Below are positions 9,650 to 21,437 of a stretch of DNA of 64,000 nt, piece by piece. Position numbers and translations under genes: made by a program. The notes below the pieces were generated by a model. It was not told the DNA's origin and made no database searches. It was given only the letters and a program-made list of their open reading frames with translations. Origin of the DNA: Acidobacteriaceae bacterium (GTDB taxonomy: Bacteria; Acidobacteriota; Terriglobia; Terriglobales; Acidobacteriaceae). How positions within the stretch are numbered: the stretch's first letter is position 1; each line of letters begins with the position of its first letter. Location: assembly GCA_003170825.1 (NCBI GenBank), contig PMYL01000023.1, positions 27,998 through 91,997 on the forward strand. Reading direction: 5' to 3'.

Positions 9650-10969
9650 GTGTTAGCCATGCCGAATTTCTCTGTGCGCCCTCGTTTTTTGCGCCGGGCA
9701 TTTCTGTTGGCCCTCAGCGCAGCCCTGCATCTTGCGGCCGTTGCCTCCGCCCAGCAGCCAGCCTCCGCGCCCATCGTCCTCCACGCCGCCCGCCTGCTCC
9801 AGGTGGACACCGGCGCCCTGCTCCAGCCCGGCGAGATTTTGGTCGAGGCCGATCACATTCGCGCCGTAGGCGTCTCCGTTGACCATCCGCAGGGCGCCAG
9901 GATCATCGACCTCGGCGACGCCACGCTGCTTCCCGGCCTCATCGACGCCCACGTGCACCTCTTCCTGCATCCCGGCGCCGAAGACCTGCAAACTGTCGAA
10001 GAATCGGTTCCCTGGCGCACCATCCTCGCCGGGCAAGCCGCCAAAGCCGACCTGCTGGCCGGATTCACCGCCGAGCGCGACATGGGCACCGAGGGCGCAG
10101 GCTCCGCCGACACGGCCGTCCGCGACGCCATCGACCAGGGTCTCATTCCCGGTCCGCGCCTGCGCATCAGCGGCAACGCCATCGATATCTTGGGAGGCCA
10201 CGAAGACGCCAACCGCTTCAACCCCGCCCAGCGCATGCTCTCCAACGCCGACTACGCCAACTCCATCGACCAGCTCGTCGCAGTCATCCGCGCCCAGCAC
10301 AAGGAAGGCTCGGACTTCATCAAAATCTACGAGACCGGGCCGGACCACATGGTCGATGGCGTTCTGCACACCCCCTACCAGTACACCGAAGCGCAACTGG
10401 CCGCCGCCGTCGAAGAAGCCCGTCGCCTGGGCACGCGCGTCGCCGTCCACGCCATGGGCGAACCCGGCACGCTTTACGCCGCGCAGGCAGGCGTCGCCTC
10501 CATCGACCACGCCACCCAGCTCAGCGACGAAACCATGCGCCTCATGCGCGAGAAAAACATCCCCGCCGTTCCCACCTTCGCCATCTTCGACTACTTCGCC
10601 CGCAACGCAACCTCGCCGGCCACAGCCGCGCGCGAATCAGCCCTGCTCGACTACAAGATTCGCGAATTCAAGAAGCAGGTCGCCGCCGGCATCCCCTTTG
10701 CGGTGGGCTCCGACGTCGGACCCTTCCCGCACGGCACGCAGGCAGTCGAACTGGAGCTGATGGTCCGCTACGGCATGAAGCCGCTAGCCGTACTGCAAGC
10801 CGATTTGATCGAGGGCGCAAAACTCCTCGGCTGGGAGGGCCGGATCGGCCAGCTTAAGCCCGGCTACTTCGCCGACATCGTCGCCGTCCCCGGCAACCCG
10901 CTCGAAGACATCACCGCGGTCGAACACGTAAGTTTTGTCATGAAAGGCGGCACGGTCGTGCGCCCTTAG
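9650..10969 (+). CDS. Secreted amidohydrolase family protein (imidazolonepropionase-like)
   Basis: Signal peptide; LPGLIDAHVHL; AVHAMGEPGTLYAAQAGVASIDHATQL; FAVGSDVG. Confidence 0.9.
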   Translation: MLAMPNFSVRPRFLRRAFLLALSAALHLAAVASAQQPASAPIVLHAARLLQVDTGALLQPGEILVEADHIRAVGVSVDHPQGARIIDLGDATLLPGLIDAHVHLFLHPGAEDLQTVEESVPWRTILAGQAAKADLLAGFTAERDMGTEGAGSADTAVRDAIDQGLIPGPRLRISGNAIDILGGHEDANRFNPAQRMLSNADYANSIDQLVAVIRAQHKEGSDFIKIYETGPDHMVDGVLHTPYQYTEAQLAAAVEEARRLGTRVAVHAMGEPGTLYAAQAGVASIDHATQLSDETMRLMREKNIPAVPTFAIFDYFARNATSPATAARESALLDYKIREFKKQVAAGIPFAVGSDVGPFPHGTQAVELELMVRYGMKPLAVLQADLIEGAKLLGWEGRIGQLKPGYFADIVAVPGNPLEDITAVEHVSFVMKGGTVVRP

Positions 10970-10977
10970 TCGCCGCA

Positions 10978-11193
10978 TCACTTCGGCGCGGACGCAGCCT
11001 TCTTGGCACGCCGAGCCTGGACTCTTTCGAATATCTGCGTGAACCGCTCCGGCTTTACCGGCTTGAAAGAGTCCTTGATCGCCTTGCGGTAGCCGGCCAG
11101 GTAGATGGAATACAGGATCGCGAGCGAGCACCCGATTCCCCACAGGAATCCCCAGCAGAATCCCCAGATAGCGGCCCGTCCAAAAGCATCCAT
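10978..11193 (-). CDS. Small membrane protein, hypothetical
   Basis: MDAFGRAAIWGFCWGFLWGIGCSLAILYSIYLAGY..., in-frame ATG at 11193. Confidence 0.55.
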   Translation of the reverse strand: MDAFGRAAIWGFCWGFLWGIGCSLAILYSIYLAGYRKAIKDSFKPVKPERFTQIFERVQARRAKKAASAPK

Positions 11194-11219
11194 CGCTCTC
11201 GCCCCTTTCCAACTTCGCC

Positions 11220-12371
11220 TTAAACCGCGACGATGAAACTGTCCTCGGTCCGCGTCACCGCGTGGTATAGCGTATCGCGCTCCACCGGAACCCGCCCAGC
11301 CTCGGTAATCAGCCGGCACAGTTCCTTGCGCGTCATGCCCTGCGGCGTCGTCGCCCCGGCGTCGTGGTAAATCTTCTCCTCGATCACCGTGCCGTCCAGG
11401 TCATCGGCGCCAAAGCGCAGCGCAATCTGCGCAATCTTCGGCGTCAGCATCTGCCAGTATGCCTTGATGTGCGCAAAGTTGTCCAGCAGCAGCCGGCTCA
11501 CCGCAATCTGGCGAATATCCGTCAGTCCCGTAGTCACCGGCAAATGGTCGAGCGCCGTGTTTTCCGGGTGAAAGGCCAGCGGAATGAAGGTCTGAAAGCC
11601 GCCCGTCTCGTCCTGTAGAGCCCGCAGCTTCAGCAGGTGGTCCACGCGGTCCTCGTCGTTCTCGATGTGCCCGTAGAGCATCGTCGCATTCGACCTGAAG
11701 CCCAGCTTGTGCGCCAGCCTCGCCGTCTCCAGCCACTCCTCGCCGTCGATCTTGTGGTCGCAGATGATCGATCGCACTCGCGCCGCAAAAATCTCCGCGC
11801 CGCCGCCAGGCATCGAGTCCACGCCGGCATCGCGCAATTTCTTGAGCGTCTGCTCGATGGTGAGCTTGGCCCGCCGCGCCAGATAGGCCACTTCCACCAT
11901 GGTGAAGGCCTTGATGTGCACCTGCGGAAACCGTTCCTTGAGCCCCCGCACCAGGTCGAGAAAATACTCGAGCGGCAGGTCCGGATGCAGCCCGCCCACG
12001 ATGTGGAACTCCGTCACCGCCTCCGAGTAGCCCGAGGCCGCCGTCTCCCACGCCTCTTCCAAAGCCATCGTGTAACCCGCCGGGTCGCCCTTCTTGCGCC
12101 CGAAGGCGCACAGCTTGCAGGCCGCCACACACACGTTGGTGGGGTTAATGTGGCGATTCACGTTGAAGTAGGTCACGTCCCCATGCAACCGTTCGCGCAC
12201 ATGATTGGCCAGCCAGCCCACGGCCAGCACGTCCGATGACCCGTAGAGCGACAGCCCATCGTTGAAGTCGAGCCGCTCTTGGGCCAGTACCTTGGCCGCA
12301 ATCGGCTCAAGCCGCGGGTCATAGCTCCGAAAAGTTGCTGGTTGGCGGGAAACCGCCGTCTGAGCGCGCAT
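11220..12371 (-). CDS. mqnE: Aminodeoxyfutalosine synthase (radical SAM, menaquinone futalosine pathway)
   Basis: NPTNVCVAACKLCAFGR radical SAM CX3CX2C; EFHIVGGLHPDLP; DSMPGGGAEIF. Confidence 0.92.
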   Translation of the reverse strand: MRAQTAVSRQPATFRSYDPRLEPIAAKVLAQERLDFNDGLSLYGSSDVLAVGWLANHVRERLHGDVTYFNVNRHINPTNVCVAACKLCAFGRKKGDPAGYTMALEEAWETAASGYSEAVTEFHIVGGLHPDLPLEYFLDLVRGLKERFPQVHIKAFTMVEVAYLARRAKLTIEQTLKKLRDAGVDSMPGGGAEIFAARVRSIICDHKIDGEEWLETARLAHKLGFRSNATMLYGHIENDEDRVDHLLKLRALQDETGGFQTFIPLAFHPENTALDHLPVTTGLTDIRQIAVSRLLLDNFAHIKAYWQMLTPKIAQIALRFGADDLDGTVIEEKIYHDAGATTPQGMTRKELCRLITEAGRVPVERDTLYHAVTRTEDSFIVAV

Positions 12372-12434
12372 AGCTAATGATACAGAAATAAATCTTCCCC
12401 CCCGCGAAAACTGTTTTCTATTCCCTTCAGTCGT

Positions 12435-14564
12435 TCACCGTTGCCCGGTTTCCACTCCGGCAGCCTGCGGCTCAACCAGCACCCCGTCATACAGAGAGGT
12501 CGCCAGCAGCCGCACTCCCGCCGCGCGAATCAGGCCGATGCGGTAACCGGTCTGAGCAAACTTCCAGTCCAGCGACTTGGGATCGATCACGTAGACCTGA
12601 TCGCTCGACCGCGAGCTGACAAGAACCTTGTCCAGGTGAGCGTCATAGGCCAGGTCGTCCACATCGCTCAACGGAAACCGGTGGATCCACAGCCACGTCT
12701 TACCCAGGTCGCGAGTAAAGTAGACGCCTTCGCGCGCCCCCAGCCACAACGTCCCATCCGCTGAAAAAGCCACGCGATGGATGCGCGTGAGCATCGCCGG
12801 GATGCCTATGGGCATCCAGCTCTGACCGGCATCGGTGGAGAGAACCACTCCATCCGCCCGGGCCGCGGCCATCGTTGCTCCCTGCGCGGTCACCGACAAG
12901 TATTCGCCCGAGCCCATCACCGGACCGCCCTGCCAGCTTGCGCCCTGATCCCTGCTGGTCAGCAGGCCGATGCCGGTCGAGGCCACCCAGGCATCTCCCG
13001 ATAGATCGAAGGCATTCACGCGGCTATCCAATTCGTAGACCGTGGCCTTCACCCGCTTCTCCACGTTGACGCGCTTTCCATAGTGGGCGTCCGTGACCGT
13101 TTTCACAATCGTGTTCGCGATCGTGTTCCTCGGCTGCCAACTCAGAACGGGAGCGGTCTTCGCTTCCTGAGGTGGGGTCGCCGCGTCTTTTTCGCCGGGA
13201 TGGTCGTCTCCCGGAGTCCCAAATAATTGATCCCTGACGTCGGGCTGGTCACCCGCCGCCAGCGCGAAGATCCCGTGACTGGTCCCGGCCACCACGGTTC
13301 CGTCCTGCGCCTGCGCCAGGGCAAAGACATCGCGCCCGTCAAGTCCGCCGCCGGGCCCCTCGCCGACCTGCTCCCAGCCAGCGCCTCCATTTGTGGAAAC
13401 AAAGACGCCGCCATAGCTCTTGTCGTTCACCACTCCCGCAAAAAGCCGCGCTGGATTGCCGCGGTCCACCAGCAGCGCCTCCACCTTGCGCCCCGAGAAA
13501 CCCTCATTCGAAGGATCAAAACTCGTCCCCCCGTCTTTGCTTGCAAGCACCCCGCCGCGATCCGTCGCCAGCAGCACGCGATTCGAATCCTGCGGGTCTA
13601 CATACACTCCGTTCACGATCACCTCCGGCCCGGTCATGCGCCGGAAGGTCTTCCCGCCGTCCACCGTCTTATACAGGCCCTCGGTGGTTCCGGCATACAC
13701 AACCTCCCGATTCGCCGGGTCCTGCACCAGAACCCGCGTCCGCCGCGCGGTCGTGGGAATCCCCTGGATACTGTGGAACAGTTCGCCTGCGTCCTCGCTC
13801 TTATAAATCCCGGTGCATGCGCTCAGAAAGACGGTGCGCGGCTCGACCGGGTCGACGATGATCGAGAACACGTCGGAGTCGTCGATCAGCCCGTTCTTGA
13901 TGCTGTGCCAGTTCTTGCCGCCGTCATCGGTCTTCCAGGGCAGATGCCACGTGCCCGCGTAGACGATATTCGGGTCCACGGGGTCCACCGCCAGCGACTC
14001 GACTTCGTGAATCTCCTGGCTGCCCGGCGGGCTGATCGGCGTCCAGGACGCGCCCCCATCGGTCGAGCGAAAGACACCTTCCATGGTTCCCGCAAAGAGC
14101 ATGCTGGGATCGGAGGGCGCCTGCGCAAAAGCGCGAATCGACTGCCCGCGCAGGCCCTCGGACACACTCCAGCTCCTGCCCCCGTCGTGGCTCACCCTCA
14201 ACCCGCCGTCGGGCTGGTCGGACTTCCAGGCTGCCACGTAAACAGTGGCCGGATGCGCGGAGTCCACGATGATGTTGTCGAGAATCAGGCCGTCCGAAGG
14301 GTCCAGCTTCGCAAGGCGATGCCACGAACCGCCAGCATCGACGGACTCGAAGATCCAACTGTTAGTGGTGCCCAGGTAAAGATGACTGGGCTGCCCCGGA
14401 ACCGCGGCAAAGGCGCGTGCGTCGCCACCAGCCGGACCAACCGCGCTCCAAAACGCCTGCGCCGGCAATCTCTGCCCGGCAATCGCAAACAATAAGGCTA
14501 GAACGACCGGTGCGAGACCGCCGCGCCAATATGGAAAATCAAGACAAATTCGCAAGCGGCTCAC
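12435..14564 (-). CDS. Secreted BNR/sortilin-like beta-propeller repeat protein
   Basis: Repeated SxDGGxSW (Asp-box) motifs; N-terminal signal. Confidence 0.8.
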   Translation of the reverse strand: MSRLRICLDFPYWRGGLAPVVLALLFAIAGQRLPAQAFWSAVGPAGGDARAFAAVPGQPSHLYLGTTNSWIFESVDAGGSWHRLAKLDPSDGLILDNIIVDSAHPATVYVAAWKSDQPDGGLRVSHDGGRSWSVSEGLRGQSIRAFAQAPSDPSMLFAGTMEGVFRSTDGGASWTPISPPGSQEIHEVESLAVDPVDPNIVYAGTWHLPWKTDDGGKNWHSIKNGLIDDSDVFSIIVDPVEPRTVFLSACTGIYKSEDAGELFHSIQGIPTTARRTRVLVQDPANREVVYAGTTEGLYKTVDGGKTFRRMTGPEVIVNGVYVDPQDSNRVLLATDRGGVLASKDGGTSFDPSNEGFSGRKVEALLVDRGNPARLFAGVVNDKSYGGVFVSTNGGAGWEQVGEGPGGGLDGRDVFALAQAQDGTVVAGTSHGIFALAAGDQPDVRDQLFGTPGDDHPGEKDAATPPQEAKTAPVLSWQPRNTIANTIVKTVTDAHYGKRVNVEKRVKATVYELDSRVNAFDLSGDAWVASTGIGLLTSRDQGASWQGGPVMGSGEYLSVTAQGATMAAARADGVVLSTDAGQSWMPIGIPAMLTRIHRVAFSADGTLWLGAREGVYFTRDLGKTWLWIHRFPLSDVDDLAYDAHLDKVLVSSRSSDQVYVIDPKSLDWKFAQTGYRIGLIRAAGVRLLATSLYDGVLVEPQAAGVETGQR

Positions 14565-14641
14565 TGAAGAATGGCGCTCCCAGGTTTCAAACAGAAGTGT
14601 AGATAAACGAAGGCGCGCAAAAGAAGGCGCATAAAACTAAA

Positions 14642-14669
14642 GAGGCCGGCCGGCTTGCCGGTCAGCCTC
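14642..14669 (-). terminator. Candidate hairpin terminator between two minus-strand genes
   Basis: GAGGC...GCCTC hairpin with inner CCGGC/GCCGG; T-rich TTTAGTTTT follows on the minus strand. Confidence 0.45.
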
Positions 14670-14701
14670 AAAAAATTGCAGGAAGAATCGCTCAGCCTCG
14701 C

Positions 14702-14742
14702 GTTCGTCAAGCCTTCCATGATTGCGGGAAGGCTTGACGAAC
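14702..14742 (-). terminator. 16-bp perfect hairpin downstream of OmpA-like lipoprotein gene
   Basis: GTTCGTCAAGCCTTCC-N9-GGAAGGCTTGACGAAC. Confidence 0.55.
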
Positions 14743-14771
14743 CGGTTCATTGCCTGTGCAGGCCAGGTCGC

Positions 14772-15920
14772 CTATTGCACCGGTGCCGGATGGGCCGGCT
14801 TCTTGTGGTGCGCCGGCTTCTCGCCCAGGGACTTGCGCACCTCCGGCTTCACCACGGTCTCATCCACCGGGGTGGTTCCGTTCACATCGGCCGTGAAGCT
14901 CGCACCCGCGGGCACCAGGTAGTCTTCCACCGTCTGCCCGTCCGTGGCGCCGGTCGCGACGCTGATGCGAGACGCGTCAATGCCCTTCTCCGTCACCAGG
15001 TACTCCTTGACGTTGACGGCGCGCTCGGCGGCGAAATCCTCGACTTTGAGGTGCTTGTGCTTCAGCGCGGCCTTTTGCTCCTTCGCGGTCTTCTCCTTCT
15101 CCTTCGCATCCGAATTGCCCACCACCACCAGCTTCGCATCCGGCTGCTTCTGCAGGTCGAGGGCTATTCCGTCCAGAATCGCCTTGGCTTCGTTGTCCAC
15201 CCGCGTCGAACGCTTCTTGTCGGTCGCGAAGCTGATCGAAGAAAGAGCCTGCGTATGCGGAACCGGAGGCACATACGGCGCCAGAATGTTCACGCTGGTA
15301 CTGGCGGTTGCCTTCTGGCCCTTGTCGTCGGTCACGTTGCAGGTAATCCCCACCGTGCCCGTCGGCGCACCGGCTGAATTGAACACCGCCGTGGCGCCGC
15401 TGCCGCTGACTGAGCCGGCAGAGGCCGAGTAGCTATAGGTCAGCGGGCGGTTCTGCGGGCTCAACCCGATTGCCGTAATGGTGCTGGTTTCGCCCGGCTT
15501 GATGGTGCTGGCGCTGGCCGAGCAACTGATCGTCGGCGGCTCAAACGGCTTCACCGTGAAGCTGGCCGATGCGTCGGCCGTCTCACCCGGCTTCAGGCCT
15601 TCCTTGCCCGGCTTGCCTTCCTTCACTTCCGCTTTCACCGTATAGCTGCCGGGCGCAAGCGTTGCGGTGGCCACCGTGGCCGTCGTTCCGTTGCCCGTCA
15701 CGTCGGTCCCCGACCAGCTGTAAACCACATCGTTCTTCTTGTTGATATCCACCGATCCGGGGGTAGCGGTCACTGTGACCGGTTCGCCGGGGAATACAGC
15801 GGGCGCACTGGCCGCGGCCGTCAGCGTTATAGGCGGAGCCGTTTTGCACCCTATTGGTAAAAGGGCAAAACACGCCGCAGCCAGAACCAGGCAAATCGAC
15901 TTCAAATTTCGCGGATACAT
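14772..15920 (-). CDS. Lipoprotein with Ig/PKD-like repeats and OmpA-like C-terminus
   Basis: Lipobox LLPIGCK; Ig-like repeats shared with the neighbour; OmpA-like segment ISFATDKKRSTRV...VVVGNSD. Confidence 0.7.
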   Translation of the reverse strand: MYPRNLKSICLVLAAACFALLPIGCKTAPPITLTAAASAPAVFPGEPVTVTATPGSVDINKKNDVVYSWSGTDVTGNGTTATVATATLAPGSYTVKAEVKEGKPGKEGLKPGETADASASFTVKPFEPPTISCSASASTIKPGETSTITAIGLSPQNRPLTYSYSASAGSVSGSGATAVFNSAGAPTGTVGITCNVTDDKGQKATASTSVNILAPYVPPVPHTQALSSISFATDKKRSTRVDNEAKAILDGIALDLQKQPDAKLVVVGNSDAKEKEKTAKEQKAALKHKHLKVEDFAAERAVNVKEYLVTEKGIDASRISVATGATDGQTVEDYLVPAGASFTADVNGTTPVDETVVKPEVRKSLGEKPAHHKKPAHPAPVQ

Positions 15921-15999
15921 GTGATTCTCCTTCCAATCATGCTGAACAACAAGAAGCAGTTCTTCTTCTGGGAGGGGGCATGTGCACCCCCTCCCTGCC

Positions 16000-16070
16000 T
16001 TACTTCACCTTCTTGTCCGCCAGGGGCTTGCGCGTCTGCGGCTTCACCTTGGTCTCATCGACCGGGGTGG
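16000..16070 (-). pseudogene. Leftover C-terminal tail of a lost paralog of the 14772-15920 gene
   Basis: Minus-strand TPVDETKVKPQTRKPLADKKVK*, homologous to TPVDETVVKPEVRKSLGEK of the neighbouring lipoprotein; begins just after the stop of the 16072 gene, out of frame. Confidence 0.7.
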
Positions 16071-16071
16071 A

Positions 16072-17904
16072 TTACTTCTTTGCGGCCGCGGCCTTCTTTC
16101 TGGGCGTCGTAGACTTCTCCTGAATAAGTGTCAGGGAATCGGCGGCGTTGAACGGGTACAGGCGCACCGATTCTTGGCCCGTGGTGCTCAGGACGACGTC
16201 TACACGGCGGTTTTGAGCCAGGACAATGACGTTCAGGTCGCGAAGAACTCTCGCCCGCTCCACGTCACTCAGGTCAGGATTCTGTTCCACCAGCTCTTTC
16301 ACCTGGTCGGCGGTGAGCTCTTGGTCCTTGCCAAGGCCGAGCGTTTCAATCTTGGCTTCGGGAACTCCCTGTTCAACCAGGAATTGCTTGGTGCGAGCGA
16401 CACGGCGTTCGGAAAGCGCCTGGTTGTACTCGACTGATCCGCGCACATCGCAATGTCCGCTGAGGGTCAGGTGAGCATCCGGCTTGTATGTGAGGTAGCT
16501 CTTGAAGTCCGTCGCCAGGGTGGCCAGAGTCGCCTGCTGGCTAGCCACCAGGCCGCCCTCGGGCTTCGAAGCCCTGGGCTGAGCGGTCGGGAAAAAGACA
16601 CTGTGCAATGCCAGGCGAGCCTCGAGCCGCACTTGCTCCGCGGGGGGTCCCGGAGGAGGCGGAGGAGGCGCAATCGTCACGCTGGTTGCGGCGGTTGCGG
16701 TCTGGCCCTTGTCGTCCGTTATGTTGCAGGTGATGGCTGCCGCGCCGGTCGCAGCGCCCGTCGAATTGAAGGTCGCCGAGGCGCCGGTGCCGCTGATGGT
16801 CCCGGACGCAGCCATGTAGCTGTAAGTCAACGGGCGGTTCTGCGGGCTCATGCCCATGGCCGTCACGATGCTGGTCTCGCCCGGCTTGATAATACTGGGG
16901 CTGGACGAGCAACTGATCGTCGGCGGCTCAAACGCCTTCACCGTGAAGCTGGCCGTTGCGGCGGCAGATTCCCACGGCCTCAGGCCTTCCTTGCCGGGTC
17001 TGCCTTCCTTCACTCCACAATTCACCGTATAGGAGCCGGCCGCCAGTGAACCGGTGGCTGCCGAGTCCAACGAAGCTGTCGTTCCGTCGCCCTTCAAGCC
17101 CGGCACTCCCGTCCAGGAATAAACCACATTCAGCTTGGGATCCAGGTTGCCGGCCGTCGCGGTCACCGTAACCGGGTCGCCGGGGAAGATCGTAGCCGGA
17201 CTGGCCGAGCACGCCAGGGTCACCGGCGGAGGCGGCGCGAAGGAGCCGATATGGTACACAAGGCCGGCGCTTAAGCGCGGCATGTTGAAATTGCCCCGTC
17301 CATACGGGTAAAAATCCTCGTGGGTATACTGGTAATCCGCCTGGAAGACGCGAATCGCCAGGTGATGGTCAAACAACGGTGTGTTGAAGTCCATACCGCC
17401 GCCGACCGTCAGAACCGGGCCGAATGTGTCGGGCTGCCAGATGCCGCCAGCGTACTCCACACCAACCAGGGCGTGAGCGAACAGCGTAACGTTGTCAGAC
17501 GGGTAGCGGAAGATCAAGCCCGCCGATCCTCCGGAGAAATCGTCATACGAAGAGGTCGACCCGTTGACGGCGCCGGAGGGGTACTCGTTCACGATATGTT
17601 CATCCACTTCGAGCTGAGCGCCCACATACTTGTCGAAATAACGAGCGGCGCTGTAAATCGAACCATAATTGATGGCCGTAAACGTGTTGGTATGCGTGCC
17701 ACCTCCCCTACCCACCCACGTTACTGTCCCTTGTGGCGCCAGGTAGCTGTAACCCAAAAAGATGTCCCACTTCGACGCGGAATCTTCCGCAGTGGCCATT
17801 GCGGCCGGTTTGGCTGAATCCTGGGCGGCCAGAGCAACGGGCATCAACGCCACAAATGCCAAGGCAAGAGTTCGGATCAGAGACTTTGAAACACGAGCAT
17901 ACAT
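16072..17904 (-). CDS. Outer-membrane beta-barrel/Ig-like/OmpA family protein
   Basis: Start MYARVSKSLIRTLALAFVALMPVALAAQ; barrel domain; two Ig-like repeats; OmpA LSGHCDVRGSVEYNQALSERRV. Confidence 0.85.
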   Translation of the reverse strand: MYARVSKSLIRTLALAFVALMPVALAAQDSAKPAAMATAEDSASKWDIFLGYSYLAPQGTVTWVGRGGGTHTNTFTAINYGSIYSAARYFDKYVGAQLEVDEHIVNEYPSGAVNGSTSSYDDFSGGSAGLIFRYPSDNVTLFAHALVGVEYAGGIWQPDTFGPVLTVGGGMDFNTPLFDHHLAIRVFQADYQYTHEDFYPYGRGNFNMPRLSAGLVYHIGSFAPPPPVTLACSASPATIFPGDPVTVTATAGNLDPKLNVVYSWTGVPGLKGDGTTASLDSAATGSLAAGSYTVNCGVKEGRPGKEGLRPWESAAATASFTVKAFEPPTISCSSSPSIIKPGETSIVTAMGMSPQNRPLTYSYMAASGTISGTGASATFNSTGAATGAAAITCNITDDKGQTATAATSVTIAPPPPPPGPPAEQVRLEARLALHSVFFPTAQPRASKPEGGLVASQQATLATLATDFKSYLTYKPDAHLTLSGHCDVRGSVEYNQALSERRVARTKQFLVEQGVPEAKIETLGLGKDQELTADQVKELVEQNPDLSDVERARVLRDLNVIVLAQNRRVDVVLSTTGQESVRLYPFNAADSLTLIQEKSTTPRKKAAAAKK

Positions 17905-18164
17905 GCGTTTTTCCTCCGCAATCAAACTGAATGAACAGATAGTTGGGGCTGTTTCGAGCACGGATTCCGGCTCGGGCTGACTAGGATCCGCACAATGATC
18001 GGACCGCAAAATGTCCCTACAGCAATTCTAAACTTACCATGGGACGATTCCTGCAGAGTACATTTCTTCAACGAGTTGCCTTCCTCATACCGTTCAACTT
18101 CCTTACAAGTAAAACTGGTTACTTAGGTAACTTGCGCCCGATTACTGGCTTTTCACCCCGCCGA

Positions 18165-18740
18165 TTATCCGGCGTTCAGCGTCTTCAACAGGCTCCGAGG
18201 CTCGCGCTGTATCTTCTCTTGTAGAAGCGTAATCGCGTACAAGAGTTGCTCGGGCCGTGGTGGACACCCCGGAACATACACGTCTACTGGAATCACCTGG
18301 TTCACTCCCTGCACCAGCGCATAGTTGTTGAAAACCCCGCCTGAGGTCGCGCAGGCGCCCATCGAAATCACCCATTTCGGCTCCGGCATCTGATCGTAGA
18401 GCCGCCGGATCACCGGGGCCATCTTCTGCGAAACCCGTCCGGCAACCACCATCAGGTCCGACTGCCGCGGCGAGGGCCGGAAGACCTCAGCCCCAAACCG
18501 CGCGATATCGAAGCGCGCCGCGCCCATCGACATCATTTCGATGGCGCAGCAGGCCAAGCCAAAGGTCATCGGCCACACCGAGTTCTTGCGCACCCAGTTC
18601 ACCGCAAAATCCAGCGAGGTCAGAAAGACGCCCTCCGGCTGCTCGTAGCCGTAGCTCACCTCTTGGAGCTTGGCGCGATTCTTCCCGCTGCTCTCCAATG
18701 CTCCAAAAAGATAGTGGTCCCGCTCTGCCGTCGCCGCCAT
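18165..18740 (-). CDS. nuoB: NADH-quinone oxidoreductase subunit B
   Basis: [50 protein letters not shown]. Confidence 0.95.
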   Translation of the reverse strand: MAATAERDHYLFGALESSGKNRAKLQEVSYGYEQPEGVFLTSLDFAVNWVRKNSVWPMTFGLACCAIEMMSMGAARFDIARFGAEVFRPSPRQSDLMVVAGRVSQKMAPVIRRLYDQMPEPKWVISMGACATSGGVFNNYALVQGVNQVIPVDVYVPGCPPRPEQLLYAITLLQEKIQREPRSLLKTLNAG

Positions 18741-19116
18741 ATCGTTAATATATAACTCCTTTCGTCAAGAAGGCATGGTCAGGATTGCTCTCTTTTCAAG
18801 AATGGCTCTTGTGCGGCCCATTCGCTCTGGCAAACACCGCAACCCCCTGTTCCCTGTTTCCTCATCCCCCCGCTCCCCTTCGCATTGCATCTCCCACGCC
18901 CGCCTCGTCCCCAAAACCGCGAAAAATGGGCAAAAACCGCTGAAATTCCGCCTATCCGCACAAAATCCTTTTCAAAGCCTTATGAAAACTTTATAAAGGA
19001 TGCACCAATCAAATCGGATCTTTGACCCTCTGTTCTTCTGCTCGCCGGTCGCTGCCCGCAGGAGTTTTTGCCTGTTCATTCATCCATTCGTACACACCCT
19101 TTCGGAGCGGAATCGC

Positions 19117-20532
<1,416 letters not shown>

Positions 20533-20601
20533 TTCAACCCGGCGGGGGCCGGTCGCAAGCAGGGCTCCCGCCGTTCAAGCTCGCAAACGAGGAATCCGCC
20601 C

Positions 20602-20940
20602 ATGCTCAAGATTGAAGCGGTGATCCAGCCCGCCAAGCTGGATGCAGTCAAGGAAGCCCTGATCGAAGCCGGCATCGAGGGCATTACCATCCTGGAAGCC
20701 CGCGGCCACGGCCGCCAGAAGGGACACACCGAGTTTTATCGCGGCCGCGAGTACACCATCGACCTGCTGCCCAAGATCAAGCTCGAAATCGTCGTCGGCG
20801 ACGCGCTCAAGGAGAAGGCCGTGCAGGCCATCCTCGGCGCCGCCCGCACCGGCCACATCGGCGACGGAAAGATCTTCGTCAGCCGCGTCGACGAGGCCAT
20901 CCGCATCCGCAACGACGAACGCGGCGAAACCGCCCTTTAG
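20602..20940 (+). CDS. glnK: Nitrogen regulatory protein P-II, copy 1
   Basis: [29 protein letters not shown]-loop with conserved Tyr; [26 protein letters not shown]. Confidence 0.95.
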   Translation: MLKIEAVIQPAKLDAVKEALIEAGIEGITILEARGHGRQKGHTEFYRGREYTIDLLPKIKLEIVVGDALKEKAVQAILGAARTGHIGDGKIFVSRVDEAIRIRNDERGETAL

Positions 20941-20941
20941 A

Positions 20942-21045
20942 GCGGTTCTCCGGTTTTCGTGCCATTACTGGCAACCTGCAAGGTGGCTCGCCGCGGCGAG
21001 CCACTCAACTGAAGTGGTGTCGCTCTACAGCAACTGGAGAACCGC
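20942..21045 (+). other. Long stem enclosing a 22-bp palindrome, directly after glnK copy 1
   Basis: Outer arms 20942-20955/21032-21045 (13 Watson-Crick plus 1 G-U); inner perfect palindrome GTGGCTCGCCGCGGCGAGCCAC 20983-21004. Confidence 0.7.
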
Positions 21046-21097
21046 CGTAGCCGCCGGCTGAAGCCGTCTTCCAACCGGCGCAGACCCAATCCGCCCC

Positions 21098-21136
21098 CGC
21101 CGAGAGGCATTTTCCTGCGCAACCGGCCTCTCGGCG
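21098..21136. repeat. 11-bp inverted repeat CGCCGAGAGGC/GCCTCTCGGCG
   Basis: 21098-21108 and 21126-21136. Confidence 0.8.
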
Positions 21137-21437
21137 CGTACGGCCCAGGGGCCGGGCAACGGGAAAATTCCTTCAGCACAATAACGATGAAATTGCCATA
21201 GGGCTTTATCTTATCCTTATAAAAATCATTTAAGAATTGAACAAATATCACATCTCAGCGAATCGGCGCCTCCGCGCCCGTGCGTGTTCGCTGAGTCCTG
21301 CTCCGGCGGCAGCCTGAAACCATCCAGGCTCTCATTTGTTGGTGCAAACTCATTCAGTTCATCCGGAATGGCGGCCGGAATCCCGCCTCATCGCATGGCT
21401 TTGGCCCACTGCATCTCTCTTGGGAGTGAAAAACCGT

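Noticed and set aside
13227-14495. 422-aa plus-strand ORF opposite the BNR-repeat protein
   Set aside because: The minus strand carries repeated Asp-box motifs; the plus frame is compositional
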